In this document: positions 7,325 through 16,712 of the stretch, one piece after another | Layout: each line of letters opens with the position of its first letter | Numbering within the stretch: the first letter of the stretch is position 1 | Source: Chryseomicrobium excrementi | GTDB lineage: Bacteria; Bacillota; Bacilli; Bacillales_A; Planococcaceae | NCBI RefSeq assembly: GCF_002798305.1 | Contig: NZ_PCGR01000002.1 | Location: 1-64,000 of the forward strand | Direction: 5' to 3' | DNA: 64,000 nucleotides | Program-made: the position numbers and the translations under genes | The notes under the pieces: model-generated | Databases searched by the model: none | Told to the model about the DNA's origin: nothing | What the model saw: only the letters and a program-made list of their open reading frames with translations

Positions 7325-7356
7325 TAAAAAATAGCCTGGCCACAGAGTGACCAGGC
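7325..7356 (-). terminator. Hairpin between des and desK
   Basis: On the minus strand GCCTGG...CCAGGC (a stem of at least 7 bp) is followed by TATTTTTTA and then directly by the desK ribosome site. It looks like an intercistronic terminator or attenuator that would make des mRNA more abundant than desKR read-through. Confidence 0.65.
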
Positions 7357-7409
7357 AAGCACTACTCTGCTTCCTCTAGTATAGAGTGTTCTTCAGTATA
7401 GGGGAAGGG

Positions 7410-8441
7410 TCAGCCTTTGACTTGAGAAGTCGTGGTGCGAGTGCTCATTTGGCGCTGCTTCCAATCTTTGAACGAGATGAATGTTTTAGCAGCTTCGTCA
7501 TAGAGACGGAACTTCAATGAAGTCAAGCTAGTCGTCAATGTGATTGTCGTCGCTTTTTGAAGCGGTGGTGTGTTCTCATGCGCTTCTTCAAGTAAATAGT
7601 TCGGAACACGTGGGCTTAAGTGGTGCACGTGGTGGTAGCCTATATTTCCAGTCAACCACTGAAGTACTTTTGGAAGCTGGTAGTACGAGCTGCCATCTAC
7701 TGCGGCCTTCACGTAATCCCATTCTGCCTCTTCTTCAAAATACGAATCTTCAAATTGGTGCTGCACGTAGAACAACCAGATACCAAGTACGCCAGCTACA
7801 TAAACAGTCGTCCCTTGAATGATTGCGAACTCTTTCCATCCAAGTAAGAATCCGGCAAGAGTGTAAAGTACAACAACAGCTAATGTGATAAAGTGTGTGT
7901 TCCAACGTTCCTTAGAGCGTGCATCTTTACGGTTGATGCGGCTAGATACTAAGAACAAGTAAAGTGGTCCAAGACCGAACATGACAAGTGGGTTGCGGTA
8001 CAAGCGGTATGCAAGACGTTGTCCTGGTGTCGCTTCTGTATACTCTTCAACTGTCATGACCCACATGTCGCCTGTGCCTCGCTTGTCGAGGTTACTGCTT
8101 GTAGCGTGGTGGATCGAGTGCTCGCGTTTCCACTTTTCATAAGCGAATAACGTTAAGATTCCTGTGATGTTCCCCATGATGTTGTTTGCTTTTTTGTTTT
8201 TAAAGAACGATCCGTGTGTACAATCGTGGAAGATGATAAATGTGCGAACCATAAAGCCTGCTGCAATGACAGCCAGTCCGACACTTAACCAAACCGAAAT
8301 ATCAAAGGCCAAATACGCAAGTGTCCAAACTAAAAATAACGGTAAAATTGTATTGATGACTTGGAAAATACTTTTATTAAGTTGTGATTTTTCAAAGGGA
8401 GCCACTTGCTTCCGAAGCTCGCGAATGCGCTGTTTGTCCAT
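7410..8441 (-). CDS. des: Membrane acyl-lipid desaturase Des
   Basis: A 343-residue integral membrane fatty acid desaturase with the three histidine boxes HDCTH, HSIHH and HHVHH that hold the di-iron centre, and four or more hydrophobic segments. It is homologous to B. subtilis Des (352 residues), which makes a delta-5 double bond in phospholipid acyl chains to restore fluidity in the cold. Ribosome site AGGAGG. It stands first in the des-desK-desR cluster, with a DesR-like operator about 85 bases upstream. The product is very probably the target of the DesKR pair beside it. Confidence 0.93.
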   Translation of the reverse strand: MDKQRIRELRKQVAPFEKSQLNKSIFQVINTILPLFLVWTLAYLAFDISVWLSVGLAVIAAGFMVRTFIIFHDCTHGSFFKNKKANNIMGNITGILTLFAYEKWKREHSIHHATSSNLDKRGTGDMWVMTVEEYTEATPGQRLAYRLYRNPLVMFGLGPLYLFLVSSRINRKDARSKERWNTHFITLAVVVLYTLAGFLLGWKEFAIIQGTTVYVAGVLGIWLFYVQHQFEDSYFEEEAEWDYVKAAVDGSSYYQLPKVLQWLTGNIGYHHVHHLSPRVPNYLLEEAHENTPPLQKATTITLTTSLTSLKFRLYDEAAKTFISFKDWKQRQMSTRTTTSQVKG

Positions 8442-8524
8442 GTGATGCCTCCTGATCGAAATGTTCTACAGTAAGCATACGAAAGATTAGGACCAGCTAG
8501 TAGAAACAGATGTAAGCAATCCGA

Positions 8525-8540
8525 CATGACAAGTGTCATG
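8525..8540. promoter_or_regulatory. Probable DesR operator upstream of des
   Basis: The dyad CATGACAAGTGTCATG (half sites CATGAC / GTCATG) lies about 85-100 bases upstream of the des start, the position expected for an activator. No good -35 box is visible between it and the gene, consistent with activator dependence. Assignment to DesR is inferred from position and the presence of desR in the cluster. Confidence 0.6.
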
Positions 8541-8543
8541 AAA

Positions 8544-8570
8544 AAAGCTCCCGCCTAAGCGAGAGCTTTT
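8544..8570 (-). terminator. Terminator of the putP pseudogene
   Basis: Hairpin GCTC-CCGC / GC-GA-GAGC with flanking A and T runs, just past the putP stop codon. Confidence 0.75.
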
Positions 8571-8577
8571 GTAAATC

Positions 8578-10068
8578 TTATTTGTTTTCGTTGATTAAAC
8601 GGTTTGTTTCGTTAAATTCTTCGTCAATAGCTGGGTTTGGTTTGTAAGTGATGATACTTACAACAACTGCTACGATCAAGCTCAAGATGAATCCAGGTAC
8701 GATTTCATACATAGCTGATTTTAGTACCTCGATGTTCGCCCAAACGACTACTACGGTAGCACCTGTAATCATACCAGCTAGAGCACCTTGAGACGTTAGC
8801 TTTCTCCAGTAAAGAGAAAGTAGGATGACCGGTCCGAAAGAAGCACCGAATCCAGCCCAAGCAAACTCAACTAGACCTAAAATCGTTTCATTTTGTTCCC
8901 AAGCAAGGAAGCCTGCAAAGAGAGAAACTGCTAGTACAGCAATACGTCCATAAAGTACATACGTTTTATCTTCTGCATCTGATTTGATGACTTTTTTGTA
9001 TAAGTCTTCTACTAAAGCGGAAGAAGTAACAATCAATTGAGAAGAGATTGTACTCATAATTGCCGCTAAGATAGCCGCAAGCATTAGACCCGCGATGAAC
9101 GGATGGAACACAGCTTGACCTAGTAAGATGAATACAGTTTCTGCAGTCGCTTTATCAAGTGGTGTCTGACCCGCTTGGTTGAAGTACGCGACCCCAACTA
9201 AAGCTGTAGCGATAGCACCAAGCAAGCTGAAGATCATCCAGCCGATTCCGATACGACGAGCTGATTTTGCTTCACGAGCCGATTTGATTGCCATGAAACG
9301 AACGATAATATGAGGTTGACCAAAGTAGCCAAGACCCCAAGCAGCTGTCGAGATGATACCAAGTACTGTAGTTCCTGCGAATAAGCTGAAGTGATTTGGT
9401 TCAACAGCTTGAATGGCATCAACCGTTTCACCAAATCCACCTAAAGCGATGATTCCGATTGCTGGAACAAGGATCAAGGCGATGAACATCATCAGACCTT
9501 GTAAGAAGTCTGTGTAACTTACAGCTAGGAAGCCTCCGAATAATGTGTAGGCTACTACAACTGCTGAAACAATCAATAAACCTGCATGATAATCTAATCC
9601 AAATGAACTTTCAAAGAATTTCCCACCTGCTACCATTCCAGACGATACTTAGAACGTAAAGAATAGTAAAATGATGATACCTGAAGCAATACGAAGTAAC
9701 GCGGATTTCCCTTTTAGACGGTTGTCTAAGTAACTAGGGATTGTGATGGAGTTACTAGATACTTCTGTATAGACACGAAGACGTGGTGCAACAAACACCC
9801 AGTTCAAGTAAGCACCGATAGTAAGACCGATGGCAATCCACGCACTTGTAAGACCAGAAAGATAGATGGCACCTGGAAGACCCATGAGTAGCCATGCGGA
9901 CATATCGGCAGCTCCTGCACTTAAAGCAGTTACAGCGGGACCAAGATCACGTCCTCCAAGCATATAGTCGTTCAGGTTGGTTGTCTTGCGGTAAGCATAA
10001 TAACCGATAACAAGCATCGCAACCATATAGATAATTATGGCAATAATCTGATAAATTTCTGCTGACAT
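8578..10068 (-). pseudogene. putP: Sodium/proline symporter PutP, interrupted by a stop codon
   Basis: Two open frames (10068-9649 and the rest down to 8578) lie in the same reading frame, separated by one TAA at 9649-9651 (codon 140). Joined, they give a 496-residue sodium:solute symporter. It starts MSAEIYQII..., then GGRDLGPAVTALSAGAADMSAWLLMGLPG, FFTF-stop-VSSGMVAGGKFFESS, and the usual 13-helix pattern with FGQPHIIVRFMAI. In related PutP proteins the interrupted position is normally an aromatic residue, so a TAT/TAC to TAA change is the simplest explanation. ATG at 10068 has AAGGAGG. The terminator is intact and the rest is undamaged, suggesting a recent mutation or a sequencing error. 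Confidence 0.88.
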
Positions 10069-10202
10069 ATGAATAACCTCCTTTTCAAATTCATAGTAAC
10101 AAGTATATTGCATTCTGTATAGAGCCTTTTGACTAGAAAAAACTATTATATTCATATAGGAAAGAACTGGACTACAAACCCGTTTACAGAAGGAGACATC
10201 AT

Positions 10203-11348
10203 ATGAAAATTTTACATACAGCTGATTGGCATTTAGGAAAATGGTTACAGGGAATTTCGCTTCTCGAAGATCAACGTCACATGTTGTGGGAAATGCTACG
10301 TGTTATTGACGAACGACGTCCAGACGTCATTGTCATGGCAGGCGATATTTACGATCGTGCTATTCCACCAGTCGAAGCGATTCAATTGTTTGGGGAGTGG
10401 CTCCATGAGGTGGTAGAAGTACGCAAAATCCCGTTTCTGGCGGTAACAGGGAATCACGATAGCCCGGGGCGTGTGCATTTCGGCTCGAGCTTTATGAAAT
10501 CATCAGGCCTGCATCTTGTAGGTGACTGGGTGCCTGGACAGCAAAAGGTTCGGATAGAAGATGCGTCAGGGCCAGTGGATTTTCATTTAGTTCCCTACCT
10601 TGATCCTGCACAGGTGAAGTTTCGATTAGAAGAAGATCAGTCAATGAATCACCAGCAAGCAATGGAGCGCATCCTCGATACGTGTATGCCCCTTGAAGAA
10701 GGAGTCCGCCATGTATTTGTCGGTCATGCATTCGTCACGCCTTACGGGGAGCCGGAAGACAACACGAGTGAAGCAGAACGTCCTTTAGCTATCGGAGGAG
10801 CGGAATATGTCTCTGCCCAGTTGTTTCAGAAGTTCCATTATACGGCCCTGGGTCACTTGCACCGAGCGCATCATTGCGGGATGGACCATATCCGGTTTTC
10901 CGGTAGTCCGATGACCTATGCCTTGTCTGAAGCAGGGGCAGAAAAAGGTGTCCTCTTTGTAGAACTTGCTGCTGATGGATCTGTACAGATTGAATCAGTT
11001 GCTCTGATACCACGTCGGGCTATGCGCCGAGTTGAAGGGAAATTACAAGACTTGTTGCAGCACGCAATCAGTGAGGATTACGTCATCGTCAAACTTCTCG
11101 ATGAAGGGCCTATTTTATCACCGATGGAACAGCTGCGTACGGTATATCCAAATACATTACATGTAGAGCGTCAGCTGGTCGCTTTCGACGGGCAGCAAGC
11201 GGTGCCTTTAAAAGAGCGTCAGCAGCTCAGCGAGAAGGCTTTGTTCACAGCCTTTCTTCAAGAAATCACTAGTCATGAACCAGACGATGCGATGACCGAG
11301 CTCTTCCAAGAAGCTTGGCATTATGCCGAGAAGGAGGGGGACAACTGA
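10203..11348 (+). CDS. sbcD: Exonuclease subunit SbcD
   Basis: A 381-residue Mre11-family nuclease. Metal-binding blocks are HTADWHLGKW, MAGDIYDR, VTGNHDSPGR, VGHAF and ALGHLHRAH in order over the first ~230 residues, with a capping domain behind. Together with SbcC it forms the SbcCD complex, which cleaves DNA hairpins and protein-blocked ends during replication and repair. Ribosome site AAGGAGA. The stop shares one base with the sbcC start (TGATG), so the subunits are translationally coupled. Confidence 0.95.
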   Translation: MKILHTADWHLGKWLQGISLLEDQRHMLWEMLRVIDERRPDVIVMAGDIYDRAIPPVEAIQLFGEWLHEVVEVRKIPFLAVTGNHDSPGRVHFGSSFMKSSGLHLVGDWVPGQQKVRIEDASGPVDFHLVPYLDPAQVKFRLEEDQSMNHQQAMERILDTCMPLEEGVRHVFVGHAFVTPYGEPEDNTSEAERPLAIGGAEYVSAQLFQKFHYTALGHLHRAHHCGMDHIRFSGSPMTYALSEAGAEKGVLFVELAADGSVQIESVALIPRRAMRRVEGKLQDLLQHAISEDYVIVKLLDEGPILSPMEQLRTVYPNTLHVERQLVAFDGQQAVPLKERQQLSEKALFTAFLQEITSHEPDDAMTELFQEAWHYAEKEGDN

Positions 11349-14300
11349 TGCGTCCTTTATATTTAAAAATGACGGCTTTCGGACCTTACCGAGAGCAAGA
11401 GACTATCGACTTTTCTGAGCTTGATCCGCATACATTGTTTGTAATTGCAGGTCCTACGGGTGCAGGAAAGACGAGTATCTTTGATGCGTTGTCTTTCGCC
11501 TTGTTTGGCACCGGAAGCGGAGAAGACCGTCAAGATACGCGCATGTTGCGCAGTGACTTTGCACCGGACGATTTGCATACAGCGGTTGAGTTGACGTTTG
11601 AAGTACGAGGCAAGGTTATTCGCATCTTCCGTCAGATGGCTCACGTCAAAGCAGGAAATAAAACAGCGACGGGAGAGAAATACGAGCTGGTTGAACAAAC
11701 AGGGGAAGGCGATATTCCTCTCGTTGAACGCTACACGGTAAGAGAAATCAATACAAAGCTGATGGAACTCGTAGGAATGACTGCAGATCAGTTCCATCAG
11801 ATTGTCATGCTGCCTCAAGGCGAGTTCCGGAAGTTTTTGACGTCGTCGACCGATCAAAAAGAAGTCATTCTCAGGAAGTTATTCCGTACAGAACGCTTCC
11901 AGAAAATGAACGACTTCTTGAAAGAACGCCGTCAACAGCTTCTAGATTCCTCACAGCAACACCGGGCAGTACTCGCGATGCTCGTCAATCAAGCGGCAGG
12001 GCTTTATCCAGAGCAAGAGACGTTTCGTCAGGCGGAACCGAATCTCTACCAAATCGACGCGGCATTTGGAGCAGGACTCGAAACGGCGCAGACAGAGTAC
12101 AGACAGTCCATTGAGCAAGAACAGCAAGCGTGGTCCCTCTTTCAATCCGAACAAAAGCTTTTGCAGCAACTCGAGTGGATGGTCGCAAAGCGGACGCGTT
12201 TAGCCGTATTAATTGAAAAGCAAGAGAAGCTCGTAAGGCAACGTCCTCTAATTGAACAGGTACGCACTCGGTTAGAAGCAGCACAGCGTGCTCAGCAGAT
12301 TCATCATGTCTATGAAGCCCGCCAAAAAGCGGTACAGCAAGTGGCGTCGAAAAGCGAGCAAGTGGCAGACTTAGAAAAACGCCTGAACCAAACGACGGAA
12401 GCGTTCCAACAAACTGACAAAGAGTATCAGACAGCGAAAGGGCAAGAAGAAGCGCGCCACGAGCTTCGCCGAGAAGTAGACCAACTGCAACAACGGATTG
12501 CACAACTTGAGGAGCGGCAACAGCTTGTCTTGCAAGAGCGCCGTCTGGCCACAACGCATCATCAACAACGTACTGAAGTCGAACAATTGGAACTGCAGTT
12601 ACAGCAAATTGATGAGAGGCTGCAGTATTTAGTCGATCAGTACCAACTGCTACAGGGCGAGAGCAAGGTAATACCGGAAGAAACGACGAAACTTGCAAAA
12701 ATCAAAGAACAGCTTCAACAAGTAGAGCAGTATGAAAATCAAAAGAAGCAGCTTGAAAAACTGGGTGCGGATTTACTAGAAGCCACTCGTCAGAAACAAC
12801 TTGCAGCTGATGCATGGCAAGAAGTGCAGCAGCAACAAGCGAATGAACTCGCGCTGCAGCTCGTGACGCATCTCCACGACGGGCGACCATGCCCAGTTTG
12901 TGGGGCTACAGAGCACCCTGCGCCAGCGGTATCAACAGACCATTCGTCGCATGATTCACAGGCGACAGTAGAGAAGCAGCTGCAAGAAGCAACAGCTCGT
13001 CAGTTGCGTCTCACGATTGAACAGGAACGTTTACAACAAGATCTGCGTTCGTTTGAAGAAGGACACGCAGACGTCTTGAAACAGAGTGCAGACCTGCAAG
13101 GTCAATTCGATCGCCAGCAGCAGTTGATTGAAGAGCTCAACCAGAAACGGAAGCAAGCAGATGCTTGCATGGCAGAAGGTCGTCCACTTCGCGCACAACA
13201 GAAGCAATTGAAAGAACAACTTCCGGAGAAACAACGGAAGCTTGCCTCACTGTCAGAAGAATGGCAACGTCTCATAGGTCAGTTGCAAGCGTTAGGAGAT
13301 CAAACAGATGAGAACGCATTAGATAAAGCGAAACGCCATTTGGCAGATAAGCAACAGCAAGTTCAGCAAGTGATGCAGGAATGGCAACAACTACAAGAGC
13401 GTTATAGTCAACTTAAAGACGCGTTCCAGTTGCTGCAACAGCAGACTGAGTGGGAACGCAAGCAACTTCAAGAACTAACTACGGAACAGCAACGGGCTAC
13501 AACAGCTTGGCAACAAGCTCTTTCAGAATACGAGTTTAGTCAGGAAGATGCGTTCAAACAAGCTGTCGTTCCTAAGCACGAGCTTGCCCGGTTCAAACAA
13601 GACGTAGAAGAGTATGACCGACAAGTCCAACAAGTGACTACGGAGCGTACCATCCTTGAACATGAATTGGAAGGACATCAAGAAGAAGTGCCTCTTGAAG
13701 AGCAGCAACAAAAAGTTACAGCAGCGAAAGCCGCCTGGGACGAGCTCAAAGACCTGTCTCAATCACTGCAAAGTAAAATTCAAGCGACCGAACGCCTCGT
13801 CGCGCAGTTGACCGTACTCAAAGAAAAAATGGGAGATACGGAGGCGAAGCTTGCTACCGCAACAGCCCTATATGATGCGCTTCGGGGGCAAAACAACAAA
13901 AAGTTATCCTTCGAGCGTTATATGCTCATCGCGTATTTAGAACAAATTACAGAAGCAGCGAATCAGCGCCTGGAGACCCTATCGGGTGGCCAGTTCCGCT
14001 TGGTGAGAAGTGATCGCCAAGAGAGCCACGGCAAACAGAGTGGCCTGCAGCTGGATGTGTACGACGGGTATACAGGTCAGTTCCGTGACGTGAAAAGCTT
14101 GTCTGGAGGCGAAAAGTTCCATGCCTCTCTCAGCTTGGCGCTTGGAATGGCCGATGTGATGCAAGAGATGAACGGGGGGATTCAAATCGATACGATGTTC
14201 ATTGATGAAGGATTTGGCTCTCTTGATGAAGAATCTCTTCAAAAAGCTATCGAAGCGCTCGTGCAATTGCAACGAACAGGCCGTTTGATCGGTGTCATCT

Positions 14301-14395
14301 CGCACGTGAAAGAATTGCAAGCTGCCATTCCTGCACAATTACGAGTGAAGAAATCAGCAAGTGGGACGAGCTCGACCTACTTTCAGATAGGATAG
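11348..14395 (+). CDS. sbcC: Exonuclease subunit SbcC
   Basis: A 1015-residue Rad50-like ATPase. Walker A is GPTGAGKT (35-42). Long glutamine-rich coiled coils flank a zinc hook CPVC (residues 515-518). The C-terminal lobe has the signature LSGGEKFHASLSLALG and Walker B TMFIDEGFGSLDE. The coding strand is unusually rich in CAA/CAG codons across the coiled coils, which explains several long antisense frames. Start at 11348 is preferred over an in-frame codon at 11315, because GGAGGGGG lies upstream and it fits the coupling with sbcD. Confidence 0.95.
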   Translation: MRPLYLKMTAFGPYREQETIDFSELDPHTLFVIAGPTGAGKTSIFDALSFALFGTGSGEDRQDTRMLRSDFAPDDLHTAVELTFEVRGKVIRIFRQMAHVKAGNKTATGEKYELVEQTGEGDIPLVERYTVREINTKLMELVGMTADQFHQIVMLPQGEFRKFLTSSTDQKEVILRKLFRTERFQKMNDFLKERRQQLLDSSQQHRAVLAMLVNQAAGLYPEQETFRQAEPNLYQIDAAFGAGLETAQTEYRQSIEQEQQAWSLFQSEQKLLQQLEWMVAKRTRLAVLIEKQEKLVRQRPLIEQVRTRLEAAQRAQQIHHVYEARQKAVQQVASKSEQVADLEKRLNQTTEAFQQTDKEYQTAKGQEEARHELRREVDQLQQRIAQLEERQQLVLQERRLATTHHQQRTEVEQLELQLQQIDERLQYLVDQYQLLQGESKVIPEETTKLAKIKEQLQQVEQYENQKKQLEKLGADLLEATRQKQLAADAWQEVQQQQANELALQLVTHLHDGRPCPVCGATEHPAPAVSTDHSSHDSQATVEKQLQEATARQLRLTIEQERLQQDLRSFEEGHADVLKQSADLQGQFDRQQQLIEELNQKRKQADACMAEGRPLRAQQKQLKEQLPEKQRKLASLSEEWQRLIGQLQALGDQTDENALDKAKRHLADKQQQVQQVMQEWQQLQERYSQLKDAFQLLQQQTEWERKQLQELTTEQQRATTAWQQALSEYEFSQEDAFKQAVVPKHELARFKQDVEEYDRQVQQVTTERTILEHELEGHQEEVPLEEQQQKVTAAKAAWDELKDLSQSLQSKIQATERLVAQLTVLKEKMGDTEAKLATATALYDALRGQNNKKLSFERYMLIAYLEQITEAANQRLETLSGGQFRLVRSDRQESHGKQSGLQLDVYDGYTGQFRDVKSLSGGEKFHASLSLALGMADVMQEMNGGIQIDTMFIDEGFGSLDEESLQKAIEALVQLQRTGRLIGVISHVKELQAAIPAQLRVKKSASGTSSTYFQIG

Positions 14396-14406
14396 GAGGA
14401 GGCGCC

Positions 14407-14859
14407 ATGCGCATTTTAGTAGATGCAGACGGCTGTCCTGTCGTCAACGAAGTGATTCAGAGCGGCCACAAGCTAGGTGTGCCCGTCTTGCTGATCTGTG
14501 ATACGGCTCATGTGATGGAACGTCCAGGTGCAGAGACCATCACCGTCTCAAAAGGAGCAGATGCTGTGGATTTCGTCCTCGTCAATCATATGGACAAAGG
14601 CGATATTGTCGTGACACAAGACTATGGGCTCGCTGCCATGGTTCTTGCTCGCGGTGGGTACGTCATCGATCAGAACGGCTATGAATATACGAACGACAAC
14701 ATCTTGGGAATGCTCGAACGCCGCCATTTGGCTAAGAAGATTCGTCAAGCCGGCGGACGTATGAAGGGTCCTAAGAAGCGCAGCAAAGAAGCCAATCAGC
14801 ATTTTCAACAAAAATTTGAACATTTGGTGTTCCGCCTACAAAATAAGGAATTCATCTAG
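14407..14859 (+). CDS. yqxD: YaiI/YqxD family protein (DUF188)
   Basis: A 150-residue protein beginning MRILVDADGCPVVNEV, with DIVVTQDYGLAAMVLARGG and the basic tail GGRMKGPKKR. These are the hallmarks of the UPF0178/DUF188 family, a PIN-like nuclease fold of unproven function. Ribosome site AGGAGGAG. It begins 11 bases after sbcC, so it is probably co-transcribed with sbcDC and might act on nucleic acid, but that is inference. Confidence 0.9.
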   Translation: MRILVDADGCPVVNEVIQSGHKLGVPVLLICDTAHVMERPGAETITVSKGADAVDFVLVNHMDKGDIVVTQDYGLAAMVLARGGYVIDQNGYEYTNDNILGMLERRHLAKKIRQAGGRMKGPKKRSKEANQHFQQKFEHLVFRLQNKEFI

Positions 14860-14864
14860 AAATT

Positions 14865-14893
14865 TTGATGAACTTTTGATATACTACTATGAT
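14865..14893 (+). promoter_or_regulatory. SigA-type promoter of trhO
   Basis: TTGATG, 17-base spacer, TATGAT, about 30 bases upstream of the trhO ATG. Confidence 0.65.
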
Positions 14894-14922
14894 GAATAAA
14901 ACTAAAGGTGGAACAAACGAAA

Positions 14923-15879
14923 ATGGAACAGTATCGTGTATTACTTTATTATAAATATGTCGCAATCGAAGACCCGGAAACATTTGCTGCAGAACATTTA
15001 GCGGCATGTAAGGAGATTGGCTTGAAAGGCCGTATCCTTGTCTCTCACGAAGGAATCAACGGTACATGCTCAGGTACAATCGAGCAGACCGATGCTTATA
15101 TGGAAATGATGAATAACGACGAGCGTTTCAAAGACATCATGTGGAAAATGGATGATGCAGAAGGTCATGCATTCAAAAAGATGCACGTCCGTGCGAAAAA
15201 AGAAATTGTTCATTTAGGTCTAGAAGACGATATCAACCCGAATGAATTGACGGGAACGTATTTGTCACCTAAAGAATTCTACGAGCAGATGCAACAAGAA
15301 GATACAATCGTTTTAGATGCTCGTAATGACTATGAGTACGACCTTGGCCACTTCCGTGGATCGGTACGTCCAGATATTCGCAACTTCCGTGATCTGCCAC
15401 AATGGATCAAAGACAACAAAGACAAGCTCGAAGGCAAAAAGATTTTGACGTATTGCACAGGCGGTATCCGCTGTGAAAAGTTCTCTGGCTGGTTGAAACG
15501 TGAAGGCTTTGAAGATGTAAGCCAATTACACGGTGGTATTCACACATACGGAACAGACCCTGAAGTAAAAGGACAGCTATGGGATGGTCAAATGTACGTA
15601 TTTGATAATCGCATTGCGGTGCCAATCAACCGCGTAGAACACGTGATTGTCGGAAAAGACATCTTTGACGGCACGCCATGTGAGCGCTACGTGAACTGTG
15701 CAAACCCAGAATGTAATGACAAGATTTTATGCTCAGAAGAAAACGAACACAAATACATGCGTTCTTGTTCACACGAGTGCCGTACGCATCCACGTAACCG
15801 CTATATAGTCGAGCACAACATGACTCCAGAGCAAGTGGAAGAGCGTTTAGCTGCACTTGAAACAGCAGACGTAAAGTGA
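14923..15879 (+). CDS. trhO: tRNA uridine(34) hydroxylase TrhO
   Basis: 318 residues. Residues ~1-95 form the conserved N-terminal domain ([13 protein letters not shown]...[11 protein letters not shown]). A rhodanese domain (~120-220) has the active-site loop [16 protein letters not shown] cysteine-rich C-terminal region (~245-295) carries several CxxxC-type pairs that could bind metal. The family (formerly UPF0176) makes 5-hydroxyuridine at the tRNA wobble base using O2. ATG at 14923 is preferred over an in-frame GTG at 14908 because AAGGTGG then lies at normal distance. Confidence 0.92.
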   Translation: MEQYRVLLYYKYVAIEDPETFAAEHLAACKEIGLKGRILVSHEGINGTCSGTIEQTDAYMEMMNNDERFKDIMWKMDDAEGHAFKKMHVRAKKEIVHLGLEDDINPNELTGTYLSPKEFYEQMQQEDTIVLDARNDYEYDLGHFRGSVRPDIRNFRDLPQWIKDNKDKLEGKKILTYCTGGIRCEKFSGWLKREGFEDVSQLHGGIHTYGTDPEVKGQLWDGQMYVFDNRIAVPINRVEHVIVGKDIFDGTPCERYVNCANPECNDKILCSEENEHKYMRSCSHECRTHPRNRYIVEHNMTPEQVEERLAALETADVK

Positions 15880-15892
15880 TTTTTAAAGAGAC

Positions 15893-15916
15893 TGGAATGT
15901 AACTCATTTCATTCCA
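15893..15916 (+). terminator. Weak hairpin after trhO
   Basis: TGGAATG / CATTCCA with a 10-base loop about 14 bases after the trhO stop. No T run follows, so termination here is uncertain. Confidence 0.35.
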
Positions 15917-15947
15917 CAAATAAAAATTAAAGACAACAAAATGAAAA

Positions 15948-16040
15948 GTGTGTAGGGGTGAATGGTTTTGATGGGGATTTCTGGCGTTCGCAACTCGATT
16001 TTGGCTCAGCCCGCGCCCGCGGAACGCTTCCCCTACACAC
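15948..16040. repeat. Composite inverted repeat with half copy of the structured element (copy B)
   Basis: Perfect 11-bp terminal inverted repeats, GTGTGTAGGGG (15948-15958) and CCCCTACACAC (16030-16040), bound a 93-bp segment. Its left half repeats the right arm and tail of the elements at 261 and 41836 (GGTGAATGG..., GGATTTCTGGCGTTCGCAAC, then CTCGAT). Its right half is a GC-rich stretch (GCTCAGCCCGCGCCCGCGG). The left arm of the structured element is missing, so this copy cannot make the same fold. Confidence 0.65.
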
Positions 16041-16056
16041 AATAGAACAAGCAAAA

Positions 16057-16089
16057 GGGAGTTTCTCAAAATAGAGAAAGCTCCTTTTT
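16057..16089 (+). terminator. Factor-independent terminator after copy B
   Basis: Arms GGGAGTTTCTC and GAGAAAGCTCC (one bulge) followed by TTTTT. It is probably the effective end of the trhO transcript. Confidence 0.8.
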
Positions 16090-16241
16090 CTTTGCCTTTT
16101 AAAGGCCTAGTTATTTCCAATTTGTCAGAAAAGTGGCTTATTATACACAAACGTTTAAATAATTGCAAATAAGGCTATACTAATAATAATTAAGCGGGAT
16201 ACGATCCACCGCAACACAAGGATCTAGCAGGAGTGAGGGTA

Positions 16242-16595
16242 ATGGAGAAAATCGGATTTTTTATAGAAAACTTTATGGAAGTGCTAATGGATCAAGCAGC
16301 AATCGTCGCTCCCGACGGCACCATTTTATATACAAACCCGGAATGGGACTTATACCATCTCAATCAATTGGAAACAGCCCCATTGTTTACAGGAGAAAAT
16401 ATTTTCAATTTGAAAACGTCAAATGAAGTAGAACAATTGTCAGAAGGACTGACCAATTTGAAGCAGCGTACAACAGACGAAGTGAAAATTCGGATTGATG
16501 CGGAACACCAACTCGTGGCACGCCGTTGCTTATTAGACTCGGACAAGGAAGGATTTGTACTATTCAACCGTGAAATCACATCATATGCCAACTAA
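16242..16595 (+). CDS. Single-domain PAS-like protein
   Basis: A 117-residue protein with no transmembrane segment or output domain. The stretch DQAAIVAPDGTILYTNPEWDLY resembles the first strand-helix part of a PAS fold (AIxxxDxxGxIxYxN), and the rest is consistent with one small sensory domain. ATG at 16242 is used, with GGAG about 9 bases upstream; a GTG at 16233 is too close to it. It lies about 120 bases upstream of a PAS-GGDEF-EAL gene whose N terminus has a similar opening, so a shared signalling role is possible. Function unknown. Confidence 0.6.
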   Translation: MEKIGFFIENFMEVLMDQAAIVAPDGTILYTNPEWDLYHLNQLETAPLFTGENIFNLKTSNEVEQLSEGLTNLKQRTTDEVKIRIDAEHQLVARRCLLDSDKEGFVLFNREITSYAN

Positions 16596-16712
16596 TCTTA
16601 CCTAGCCTTTTCTTATTCAGTACATGAATGAAGAGAAGGCTATTTTTTGTCCGCACTAAAAGATTACAAACATTTGAAAGAGACGTATAATAGGACAAAA
16701 GGAGGGGAGAAG

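Noticed and set aside
11985-12698. 237-codon antisense ORF within sbcC
   Set aside because: Shadow of the glutamine-rich coiled-coil coding region; no ribosome site or family resemblance.
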